DNA from: Kingdonia uniflora
Taxonomy: Eukaryota > Streptophyta > Magnoliopsida > Ranunculales > Circaeasteraceae
Length of the DNA stretch: 64,000 bases
Reading direction: 5' to 3'
Assembly (NCBI GenBank): GCA_014058105.1
Contig: JACGCM010000452.1
Coordinates: 2,108,001-2,172,000 of the forward strand
Shown here in pieces: positions 12,001 through 24,000 of the stretch (position 1 is its first letter; each line of letters opens with the position of its first letter). A program made the translations under genes and the position numbers. The notes beneath the pieces are model-generated. The model did not search any database and was not told the origin of the DNA. It saw only the letters and a program-made list of their open reading frames with translations.

Positions 12001-15000
12001 CTTGAGCAGGAATTTCTTTACTATTGATATATATATATATATGTATAAGAGCTTTTCTCAAATTGGAAGATGAGAAACCTTGGGAGACGAGATAAGATAG
12101 AGTGCAATATATATGGCTCACGGTGAAGTGGTGAATATGGATAGAAAACAACGCGGAGAAGTTTAAAGAGAAAGAGAACATGTGAGCTTGTCGTAAATTC
12201 TATTAAAACCTTCATATAATGATTAGGACCTCTTTTAAGACTCTTAGGGGCTGTTTGGATACTATGTTAAACCAGTCTAGTCCAGTTCAGAACTGAACTA
12301 AAGTTAAAAACATATGTTTGACAAACTATAAGTCCTACTAATCAGGTTTCCTTTTGAATGAGTCTGCTCCATATTTCGAGGAAACTAGTTTTTTATTGGA
12401 ACGAATAATACTCGTTTCACAATAGAACGAGTTTCAAAATCTTATTAAAATCGCGATAAAATAATAGAGTTCACACTTATCGAAAACAACTCTACGAAGA
12501 GAACAAGTAAGCCTGTACTTCCTCTCTCTTCTTCATTAATTTTTCCTACCAATACACATCCACCATTAATGTTCTCACATCAACTGCACTTTCTCTCTCC
12601 TCAATTAATGGTTTCCCATTAATTCTCCTCTCATTAATCTTTCTCTCCCCCCTAAATCTTTCTCTCTCTCTCTCTCTCCAATCTCTCTAATGGCAATAAC
12701 AGACTCACCCGACGAGAAATAAAATTTTTCTTTAACAGCTCTATTCTTTAGTGATCTAGTTCAAGCTCGGATCAACTCTGCAGGAGCAGGCGATGGCTCT
12801 ACCACAGCCAAATACTGGCCTCTTTGTTGGACTTAACAAAGGGCACATTGTGACCAAGAAGGAATTGTCACCACACCCATCAGTTATAAAGGGAAAAACT
12901 AGCAAAAGAGTCCATTTTGTAAGGAACCTCATCGGGGAAGTTGTTGGGTTTGCACTATATAAGAAGAAAATTACTGAACTCTTGAGGGTTGGGAAGGACA
13001 AGCGTGCATTGAAATTGGCAAAGCTAAAGTTAGGCACTCACAGGAGGGCCAAGAAGAAGAGAGAGGAGATATCTAATGTTCTTCGCAAGATTAAGAAGTA
13101 GATGCTCAATCACCAAAAGATGAATCCCAAAATCAAGCGTTTTAACATATTTCTCAAATTGCTCAATCACCAAAGCTTTGTTCATTGGGACAATCCAGAT
13201 ACCCCAATTCATTGGAGATATTGTCTCATACCTACTCATGTTGTCTGGTTGATGTCGACCATTTCGGAGACCTCGAACCGATGTGCCAGAAGATAGTGGT
13301 GAATTGAGGAGTAATGGAGTTGCTATTCCTCTGAGAGATCGAGGTGATGCTCTAGTGCCCAGCAATTATTTGTTGAAAGACCTCAATGTGTTGATTGAAC
13401 TTGCTCTCCAAATATCTATTGTTTCTTTGATCTCTGCTTCTATATTATTTGAGAGAGAAATTAAAAAGAGAGAGTGATTTGTAAAATCTGTATTTAATCT
13501 TAGAAGAGTTTCTTGAGAAGTAAGTTAATATCTGAGATGGTTGTTGTTTGTCTTCATGTACTGATTACCACCTCTACGATCTTGTATCCCGTGTTTATGA
13601 TTCTCGGGTTTGATTTTGCTATCCTGGCCGGCATTACGTAAATGCTTTTTGCTAGCACCGTCTGATTGAAGTTAGTGTCATATGCACACACGAGTTATGA
13701 TATGAGCAATTAGGAAAAAGTTAAAATTAATTATAAGAATTGGTTTATGATATAAGTATCCAAACAACATACAAGTCAGTACCAGGATAACAGGTAAAAA
13801 TGACCAAATTACATATTAAACTGAACTAGTTCAGGTTTATACATATCCAGGATAGGCCGGCCCAAAAAGTTAAGTATCCAAACAGCCCCTTATTGTGTAG
13901 TAGAACATAGTTATCTTGAGTGCAACTTGATGGATCTTAATAGAGAGAAAAGCTTTGAGGCTAATAAAACCACAAGTGGCACTCATACCATGGGTACACT
14001 AGACATTGCCACTGCAACATAGCACAACCATGGATTAAACTTTGATTAAGTATGTCGAGGCACCAGGCAGAGCAATTGCATCCTTCTTTGGCATGTTTTA
14101 GTGTATTTTATTTTTCTTAAACTTGGTGCCACCCTTGACACTGGTATGTGTGTCCAACATCCTTACGAGGTGTCGGACACGTCGACTGTAAAATAGGTCA
14201 AAACGCGGATGCGGCCTTATACTTAGTTTTTTTTCTTCGCATTTTATACTTTCTGTCATATTAACTACAGTCAATATGAATCATTATATTTATGATGCTA
14301 GAAACAACGATAAAACTTACTACTATTGAGTGACATGTCTAAAGAACTAGAAAATGTTAAACTATATTTCAAAAAGTTGGTCATCTAAGCAAGGAGTACC
14401 CATTTGGTGTGTCCAAGCGAGTGTCGGTGTATGTCCGAGTGTCTGACACGTTTGGGCACGAAAATTTTTCCAAATACGGAGTGTCCATGTTACATAGGTG
14501 CCACTTTATATTTTTGGGAAGTTTGTCAAGAACCTTCATTCAGGTAGCCATATGGCCCCCGGCCATGGTGAAAGAGCAACTCGTCCTCCAATTCAGAACC
14601 CAAATGTTACTACTAGATTGGGGCTGATGGTAATAGAAGAACGCAGAATCAGAGTGTGAGAGGTCTCCTAGAAATGGACCCATTCCAACTATGAAAAGTT
14701 AACCAATAGTATTTCACCAAAGAAGAATGGAACTCCTGTTACAAAGAAGGATGAGAGCATGGCTAGGACAATTTTGAAGACCAAGTATGATTTTGTCATC
14801 AACTCCCAAGCTGGGACTCAAAGTCAAAATACTTATTCAGACAAGGCAGTACAAAAATCCCATAACTCAAACCTTCATTGAGAAGAAATTGGCTAAACAG
14901 AATGCTGAGGTTAAGTAGAACGAGGAAGCATTTGCAGCTGATGAAGACAAGGACAGAGGAGCTAAATGAAGACTTGGCAGCTCAGTATGCTATAGGCCTT

Positions 15001-18000
15001 TTAAGTGCTCAAAGGTTGAAAAAAAATGCACATTAGTGACGATAATTCCAACAGACCTGAACAAGTCAAAGGCGTAAACTCTGATGGCATTGCAGAGACT
15101 GTTCCTATGATGGTTGAATGTATTGCAACTATGCCATTGAGGGTGTGATAAATCTTGAAGAGTGGGATTTTCCTAGAGAGTTGTCATAGCAAGGGAAGTG
15201 CTGCTGAAGAAGGAAAACAGTTGAGAGATAAAGGATTGAATAAAAATATGATGCTGAGACTGACCAAGCCTTTAAGAAAGGAGATACAGACTTAGAAGGT
15301 AGTAAAAAGAGTGAGACTAATGGCACATATCCTCTGAACGTTGGAGATGGGAGGGACAACTTTTCAAACATAAGACAAGATAGTGTTGATGCTAATTATA
15401 ATGCCAATATACTAAAACCATGCAATCGTCTTAACCCCTTGATGTACTATAGCCAATAATGTCCAACCATAGAGTGGAATCATCAAATAATGGTAGGAGA
15501 AGCTGGGCCTCTTGGTTGGTGTCACATCAAGTGTGAAAGGAAACTACTGTTGAACTATTCCCCACCTATTGTCATTAATGGGAACTCTTATGTGATTTTG
15601 GCCGCAGAAGAGATTTGAGAAAAGTAACAAAACGTGTGATTCAAACGTTGTTGAGAACTTTGTGGGTATAAGGCTTCGAAATATGTTAGCTAAAGAGTCT
15701 CTTACATTTCCTGAGTCAATCTTGCTAAAGAGTATGATCACAATGCTATGGTGGTTATAATCTTTTAAGCAAGTCTCTCTCTACTAGGAAGCTTCCTTTC
15801 AAGTGCTTAAGCTTTTTGTCGAAGAAAGAAGGCAATATTCAAACTGTTGAAGTACTTGGTGAACTAATGCAATAGGAAATCCAATGTATATACTGATTAT
15901 GAAGCCTGATACTATCAATATTAGACTGGTTAACTGGAGTAAGATTACTGTGGGTGCCATTAGTAACCTTACTGCTGTAGCTAAGTCCAATTTGCTCAAT
16001 ATCCAAGATGGCATTCAAAGTGACCTTAATAATTCTACTCTATTTGTTGAAAAAGCTTAAGCCTCTAGAGTTTTTATTAAACTCGCCAGAGATGAGAATT
16101 CCTACCTTTTGCAAAGTCCAGTTTAAACAGGCGCAATACTGCCAAGCCAAAAACATTTTCTCTCTCAGTGCACTGAGGGTTATTACTTGAATTCTTGAGC
16201 TCGAATAGGCTTAATACTCATACGACAGTCATTCTCAACTTGTCCATCAAAGAGAAAGTTCTTTTGGTGGATCATAGTGAACTAACTAAGGAGGTATCTG
16301 GAGGAGTTTATTGCAGCCATTTTCTCTATTGATAGTTCTAAAGTTGTAGGTCTTGATGCTTCCAACTCCCGCTTTTACAAAGAAAATTTGGGCATTATAA
16401 AAATTGAATTCTTGAAAGACAGACAACTTTTCAAGAGTGGTAAACTTCAACCCCAAGTGATTACAACTAAAATCACTCTTGTCCCTAAAGTCATCAATCC
16501 TTCTCTCTTATTTTGGAGAGTATATGCCTATTTCCGGTTGTAATGTCATTTACAAAGTCATCTCAAAAGTCCACACCTCTAGATTGAAAACAATTATTGG
16601 TCCTCTCATTAGGCTTAGTTTGTCACTGCCTCATTGAAAGTCTGCCTTTATAGAAGGGAGAAGTATCTCAAACAATCTCGTGATTATGCATAAGCTGGTT
16701 AGAAACATGATACACACTCTCATACTCCCAAATGTACCTCTAAGATTGACCTTAAGAAGGCCCATGACCTTGTACAATAGGATAATGTTACTACCAGTTT
16801 TCAGGCCTTGAACTTTCCTAGCAAATATGCCATCATGAATGGTGCCCCAACAGAATTGTTCGGAGGAAGGAGGGCTCAAGCAAGGAGACCACATCTCTTC
16901 AAACTGTTTATCCTAGGTATGGAAACTCTTGGTTTGGTTTTTGAGTATAAAGCTGAAAAGGGAGTTCTAAACCTTCACTACAGATGTAAAGACCCTGAGA
17001 TGGTTCATTTTGAAATTTGCAGATGATTTTCTGATATTTTACAAAGGGGATATAATGTCTGCCAAAGCTGTGATTGACAGCCTTAATGCTTTCAAGGCAA
17101 TGACTGGATTACAGATGAATGAAAAGAGATCCTCTATTTTCTTCGAATGCGTGGACAGAATGTAAATTTTTTTTTTTTTGCAGTACTCTCAATTTTGCTG
17201 AAGCTGCTCTTCCCTTCAAATGCCAATAGGTCCTCTTATTTCTGCTGCACTTAATTAAAGGAACTATTACTCTTTAGTTGAGAAAATGACAGCTTCAATA
17301 TTATTTTGGAAGAATAGATTACTATCTTATTTCTTGAATTCATGTGTGTTAAATACACACAAAATAGAAAACGGTCTCTTTTATTCAAATAAACTCTACG
17401 GTTACAAGCTTTCCATACCCGACTAGGGTTTATCTTCTTTCTCAAAACTTAACACTACCTGTCTAACCCCAGGATTCCCCTAGATATAGGAGATCCCCCC
17501 TCTATCTCCGCACTCCAACAAAATAGGCAACTAACTAGAGTAATCCTAATTCAGAGAATTATCTAGAATAAAATAAAATAATTAATAAAAGAAACTAATT
17601 AGAGATCGGTCACGAAAGAAGTGCGCCTAGGTCATGGGTCGTCAGGTCGTGACGACCCACGACCTATCATCTCTCTCCCTTTTAGAAGAATTCGGCCACG
17701 AATTCAAGGTGGAAGGTCCACCGCTGCAACTTCCACGTCACCATAGTCGGCTCAACAATTGTTCAAGTGCCTCATCTATCTGATCATATAGCCAGCCACT
17801 GTGACACAAGTGTCATTGGTTTCTGCGGATTAGGACACTCGGGCCTCCGTATGCCCCGTTTTCCCACAATTATAGCAAATAGTCGTGCTAGCTGTACTCG
17901 TTGGTTTGATCACTCCTTGGAGTCGTAGACATTGTAACTTAACTGTAGAAGGTGCTATAAAAGACGAATATCCTAAAGGTTTTAATTTGACTTCTACCCT

Positions 18001-21000
18001 ACGAGCCATCTCGACTATCTCCAAAAGTGATTTCGGTGAAAACAAAACCATCTCATCTTGAATCCGTCTTGTAAGCCCCAAACGAAAAATATTAACCCGC
18101 TGTGCTTTAGACTCCGATAATATAGCCCGTGAAGATAACATGTAAAAATCACTAGCGTAGCAATCCACCGACTGGTTCCTAGCCTACCGCAAAGTTTGGA
18201 GTTTAGCAAAACTCTCCTCCTCGTAGGTATTCGGTATGAAACGAGTCATCATCTCCACTCGCATAATCTCCCAATCAGTAACATAATCATCACCCACGGA
18301 TACCCGCAACTGCTGCACACTTTCCCACCAATTTAAGACGTACCGTACCCTGTTTGTTTTATCTCAACCAAGCATACTGCCCTTACCCTGTGCATTTCTT
18401 GAACGCAAGCATCTTGTCAACCCTGTTTAGCCAATCAATAAAACTATTTGCATCCGATTTCCCATCAAAATCAGGTTCGCTAATTTTAACGTCAGAATTC
18501 AAATTTTGGAATGCTGAAATAATAGCATTCGCTACCTGATTTTCTTGGTTACTCTGGTACCCGTATCTCTGCGTACCATACTGAGGTTGTCCATATCTCG
18601 TAGCTTCAATCCCCTGATTTGGTTGAAAATTATCCATACGAGCGCGTGTTCCAAAGTTATTTGGAAAATACCCACAACTCCTGCCTCTTCTGTCATGAGA
18701 ACCATACTGCTCTCCGCACCCCCGCTATTCAGAATCATCCCATTGCCAATTATCAGCTATAAAACTATTCCCGTAAGTCCACTGTCTCTGTGGAGTACCC
18801 TGCCCTAATTAACGAGCTCCCTGTGGAGGTATTAGTGGTCTCTGTGGTCCCGGAGGCACATAAGGGGGTATTCCCGCTGACATCTGTCCTTCCAAATTTT
18901 GTTCCATGCTCCTCCAGTCTCCACTAGCATTCCCGGAGTACCCATAACCGTTCATGTCGTTGTTATGAAAACCATTGCCTAAATCCCGTTGTTGAACCTG
19001 CGAAACAACCCCTCTTTGTATTGCAGACCCTTGAACTGTCATTGTTGTTGAAGGCATGTACATTGTTGGAACCGAGGGGATCACCTGCGGCGATGCCCTT
19101 GCTGTCATGGAGGCTAACGAGGTCGTCTACTCTTGTAGAGAAATAGGAGTAGAGGGGTGTATGCCCTCAGTTGGTACCGTTGTCGGTGTTGCTGGCAGAG
19201 GTAGGGTTGGAGGCACTATCAGGGGTGTTATCGGTGCTGTTATCGGCAGTTTAAGGATGTCCTTAAGTGCTTTCGGCGTGCGGCCAAACCGTACGTTGCA
19301 TGTGAGACACCCATGTGTTCGGTTGGCATGCCTTGTTCGGTGCCCTACACCGTGCCCACTGCGCCTTGTCCAGTGCTCTGCCCGCTGCTCGGCCCTGTAC
19401 CTGCCCGCTACCCTGAGCCTAGTGTTGTACGGGTCGCGAGTCGCAATTCTGACTCTTTCTCTTTGCGTATTACGTCAGCTTCAACGAGAACCATAATATC
19501 ACATCCTTCCAATGGCAGTTTTGGTAGATCCCTCACCTGCAAGAGCTCCCAAACGCTACCAATGGCATCGTTTTGAGTCGTTCGCAAGGGATGAAGTTCT
19601 CCGTGATCAACAAAACCCTCTTCGTCGCGTAAATCGACAAATTTGTCAATGCTTTCACTGTCAATGTTCAAGCTCTCAAAAGCGTTGAATAGTCAGGTAC
19701 CCTCGTCATTCGAATCAGACCTTTCATGTTGGATTTGGCACAAAATCGACTCTTTTTCGCGCCCCACAACACTAAGCGGTGTTGGTTTAGTTGGATCTAT
19801 ATGTGCATTTCTCCCATAATGCATAAAAACACCCATTGGTAGACCACATCCCCTACCCCTTATTGAGCTCTCTTTGTTCCCATGAGTTCCCTTGATCTTC
19901 GTTCCTCGATCGCTATTCTTGAAATTTGACATTGAATTTCTGGTTAGAATTGACATTACTGCGACCATCATCGCCTCTATTTGCTTAGACATCAATTTGT
20001 TCGAAGCGGTGAGTTCTTTGTTGGATTCTATCAGTAACGCGGTAGAATCTTCCACCGTCTTCAAATGTTCGCCCTGCGTTGGTTGCTTTGGTTTCTTCGG
20101 TGTTCTCTTCCCCATAGTTGGAAAAAACAAACAAATCTCCGCAGAATCGAATTAACTCTGGTACCAAGTTGTTTAATACTACGTGTGCGGAAGTGATTAA
20201 CGAACACAAAATAGAAAACAATCTCTTTTATTCAAATAAATTCTACGGTTTCTCTTCTCTCTTAAAACTCAATACTAACTGTCTAACCCAAGGATTCCCC
20301 TAGATATAGGAAATCCCCCTCTCTCTCCGCACTCCCAATAAAATAGGTAACTAATTAGAGTAATCCTAATTTAGAGGATTCTCTAGAATAAAATAAAATA
20401 ATTAATAAAAGAAACTACTTAGAGGTCGGTCACGAAAGACGTGCGCCTAGGTCGTGGTCGTGACCCACACAACCTATCATTGTGTATTGGATTGGCCTCT
20501 CTATTCTTCAAAAAGTTGTGATTGAGCGGAGTAATGCTATTTGTGCCAAGTTTCTTTGGTAGGAGCATGCTGTTGGGAAGAAGAATAGGCTTGTCTTTTG
20601 GGAGAGGGTATGAACTCCAAAGAAGGAAGGGGAGCTAGGCTTAAGGGTCCTTGAACAGTGCAATAGAGCTGCTGCCATGATGCACGCTTTAATATAGCTT
20701 CAAATTTTGTACATGGTCCAAATGGGTTTACAGAAGAATTTCCTTTGCACATAATTAGTGGTGACAACACAAGCTTCAAGATTGATCCTTGGCACCAGGC
20801 TGATATTTTGTTCGAAAATTTTACTAAAACATCAAGTATGGTTTTCACTTTCATCTAACTGCCAAAGTAGGCAAGATTATTTATAACAAAAAATGGAGTT
20901 TGCTCATCGAACTATGCATAGTTTCCTGAAGCCACTGCCAATCTATCTGTAATCTCTACCAGTGACAAGTGCTACGAATGTGGTTGTCCGGACCCCCTCC

Positions 21001-24000
21001 ACTGATGGAAACTTTACTATTGCTGGTGCTTATGAAAAAATAAGTACACAAGGGCTTTCATGGAGTGGCTCACAGTTTGCTAGAACAAGTTCGGTGTACC
21101 TACGAACACAGCTTGGATGATTGGCTGCTCAAGTTTGGTTGATGCAGAGACATGCTGAATAGTTCCTGCTCAATCTGTAAAGCTAGTAATGAGAGCTCTA
21201 GACACTTATTCATACAATGCATCCAAGCTCAATATGTATGCGGTTAAATTATATTGAAAAGTGGGGGCTGTTAGACAGGCTGGGGCAAACAGAGATGAAT
21301 TAGCTGTGGAACTTTCCGGGTAATGACACTCTTACTCAAATTCTTTACCTTTCCTTAAATTACTTTTATGTACTGCATCTGAAGGGCAAGCAATGAGCTA
21401 TAATTAGCGGTTTCAAATCTACTTCCAGAAGCATTTATTCTGAGATTTTTAGAAAGGCTTCTTTATCTATTACAAATGTTGCATTTTTGCAAAGTGGGAT
21501 TTGCACCCCTAATTCAAGTTGCCTTTAATCAATCTCTGCAGCTGGAAGCCCACCCAACCCCACCACCACAAGGGGGTGATTCTATAGAACTGATGACTCT
21601 CAGTATGGAGAGTATGGTGGAGTTGCTAGAATGACCGCAGTGTCAACAATAAATATTTAAGATTTTGAGAGGTATACAAAAGTGTACTGAGAAGGGGATG
21701 TTGGTTGTTCCTGTTGCTATTAACTCTGTACTCAAATGATTGACTTCATAGAAGAAACTTCCATGGACCTGGAACTTTCTGCTGATCTACCAAGCTATTA
21801 TGAATAGTATAGGCAGTTTTCAATCTGTGAAAAATGGATAGGATTTAGGTGCGGGCATATATACGTTTTATGCATAATCAACTCCTCAAATCCTATGTAA
21901 CATCGTGCCTACCCTACTAAACAACACTCTTTAGGGTCCCATTTATTATGGACTTGCATCAGACAATTCTTTTGTAAGTTAGTGAAACATAATAAACACT
22001 TTTTGGGAAGCATCTGTTGTGAATATTAACCGTAAATCGATTTCACTATACTAGACACAGTACAAGATGACACTTAATATCTTCAGAAAACCACTTCATT
22101 TTGGTATAGATCCCAATTATCTTCTCTAAGCAAAACCATAGGTTTTATCATCTCTTCTACCTGTCTCTCTCTCTTCTTTTTTTCTTAAACCCTAAAACCA
22201 CCCTTACTTATCTTTTATATGTTGGAACAATCCAAATCAACTATCAAGAGTAATCCCATCAACAGTACCCCAAACAAGGGCAAAAACTGAGATTTCAACA
22301 AAAATGTCCATGTTCAATGAGTGCCTGCATACTATCTGCAACCCAAAGTTATGTATTGACTGCCTTCCTTTATAGATTGCCCAACATGATCCCAGGATCC
22401 TGATCAAGCTAAGCCGACGAAAAATCTAGAACTAGGTTTCGTGTCTCTTCAAGCCATCAACTTTTAGTCTCCGTTACTCCACTTTCAAAGAGAACTCTGA
22501 ACATGGTATGCAGATCCAAAAAGTCTTTTCATAAACTTTTTATCATCCATAGTGATCAGACTCCAAGGTCAGCTATTTGCCAACTAGTCCCTCGAGCATA
22601 TACACAATCCCTGGCAACCGCACATGCCATTTAGACAAAATATCTTCTAATATGTGGCCCCTTTCCGCCAGAATCATTCTTACAACCTCACTGCCTAAGG
22701 CCCACGTCCCAACCACCGCTCCAACTTGCATCTAACCGATTACTTTATATTTGCATATAATTTAAATAAATCTATTAACGTAGTTCTAATACTCCAACTA
22801 TGTTTGTTTGTTTAAAATGTTTTGTTCTATCTTCCTCATAACCACTATGAACTAGTTACATGCTTATTATTTGTGGGGGAGGATTTAGAGACACTCAAAA
22901 ACCAAACACTCAAGTCTCACTCAATACCAACCACTCATCTAATAGAGATGAGTGGCTCACATAATAATGGATGTGGTAAATAGAGAAATTAAACAATTAG
23001 GTGGAAATGAGGTGGAAGACTTTCTCTCTCTCTCTTCACGTGATGTGGCCAGAATTGTCTCTCTCACTCCTCTCTTCAATTCTAATTTGAAAACAACCAT
23101 TTTTTTTTCTCTTTCACTCCAGATCTGTTCTTTCTCTCTCTCTCTACTCATGAAGATCAGCGTAAAACACAAATTGAAGTCTCTCTCTCGCTCCCCATTA
23201 GAGAATATCACTCTCAAGAACGATGACAACCAGAACCAACGTTTTATGTACTCATATCAAAATTTCTCTTCTTCGTTCTCCCCACAATTGCAGATTATTG
23301 GTCGCACTGTCACCTATATTTTGAGATTAAGACGTAATTTGGGAGGAGTTTTGTACTAGCTAGTGGTTTAAGGTTTAATGGGATCCCTTGATTAATTCTT
23401 ATTATTTTGGTTTGGTTTTAGATTGTATTGTCTTGAATGAACTTGTGAATGGGAATACCTTGAATCTTACTTTCTACTATTGGTTCAAGAATATCTCGAG
23501 TAATGCATCTCTCGATAATTATTGTCCAAATTGTTACAGATAAACCATCTAGATATTGTCGACTAACTACGCCATCGACAATCTCTAGTACAGCAATATG
23601 TAAGATTATGCAAGTTTATCTTGAAAGGTTTTATTTGTCTCATTTCGTGCTTGTGGAGTTTCTGGTTGTCTCAGTCGAAGACACAGATCACAGGACAGAA
23701 GGTAAGTATTACTCTCTAATAAAAGGAAGGAGCATTTCTTTTTTTTGTCGTTCAAACGAATTTCCTTGTCGTTTGAACGAAGAGTCAAGTCCCCTGGAAA
23801 TTTGGTCCATAGACAATTTTGTCGTTCGAACGAGTTTTCTTATCGTTGGAACGAAGTGTCAAGTCCCCTGGAATTTGGCCCATATGCAATTGTCGTTCGA
23901 ACGAGTTTTCATGTCGTTTGAACGACTTGTCAAGTCCTCTGGAATTTGACCCACATGCAATTGTCGTTCGAACGAGACTTCTTTTCGTTCGAACGATATG

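Larger units (their letters stand above)
17347..20479 (-). mobile_element. Gag-only, non-autonomous LTR retrotransposon (TR-GAG type) nested in LINE 2
   Basis: Two similar LTRs (5' LTR 20479-20170, 3' LTR 17669-17347, minus strand) enclose about 2.5 kb. The ends are TG...CA. The flanks ATGTG (17342-17346) and TTGTG (20480-20484) match at four of five bases. A primer site and polypurine tract are present. The interior encodes only gag-like sequence, from an N-terminal region to a CCHC zinc knuckle. No protease, reverse transcriptase or integrase is present, so it needed enzymes from a partner. It lies in LINE 2, itself in intron 2, in the same direction as the host gene. Confidence 0.85.

Noticed and set aside
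12021..12215. Minus-strand open frames ending in alternating Tyr/Ile
   Set aside because: Driven by a TA microsatellite; no family resemblance.
19056..19576. 146- and 87-residue plus-strand frames rich in Cys, Pro and Val
   Set aside because: Antisense of the gag region in a GC-rich stretch; no family resemblance.
22952..23359. 135-residue Ser/Leu-rich open frame and its minus-strand partner
   Set aside because: Both strands are open across CT/GA-rich terminal arms of a long-TIR element; this is composition, not coding.
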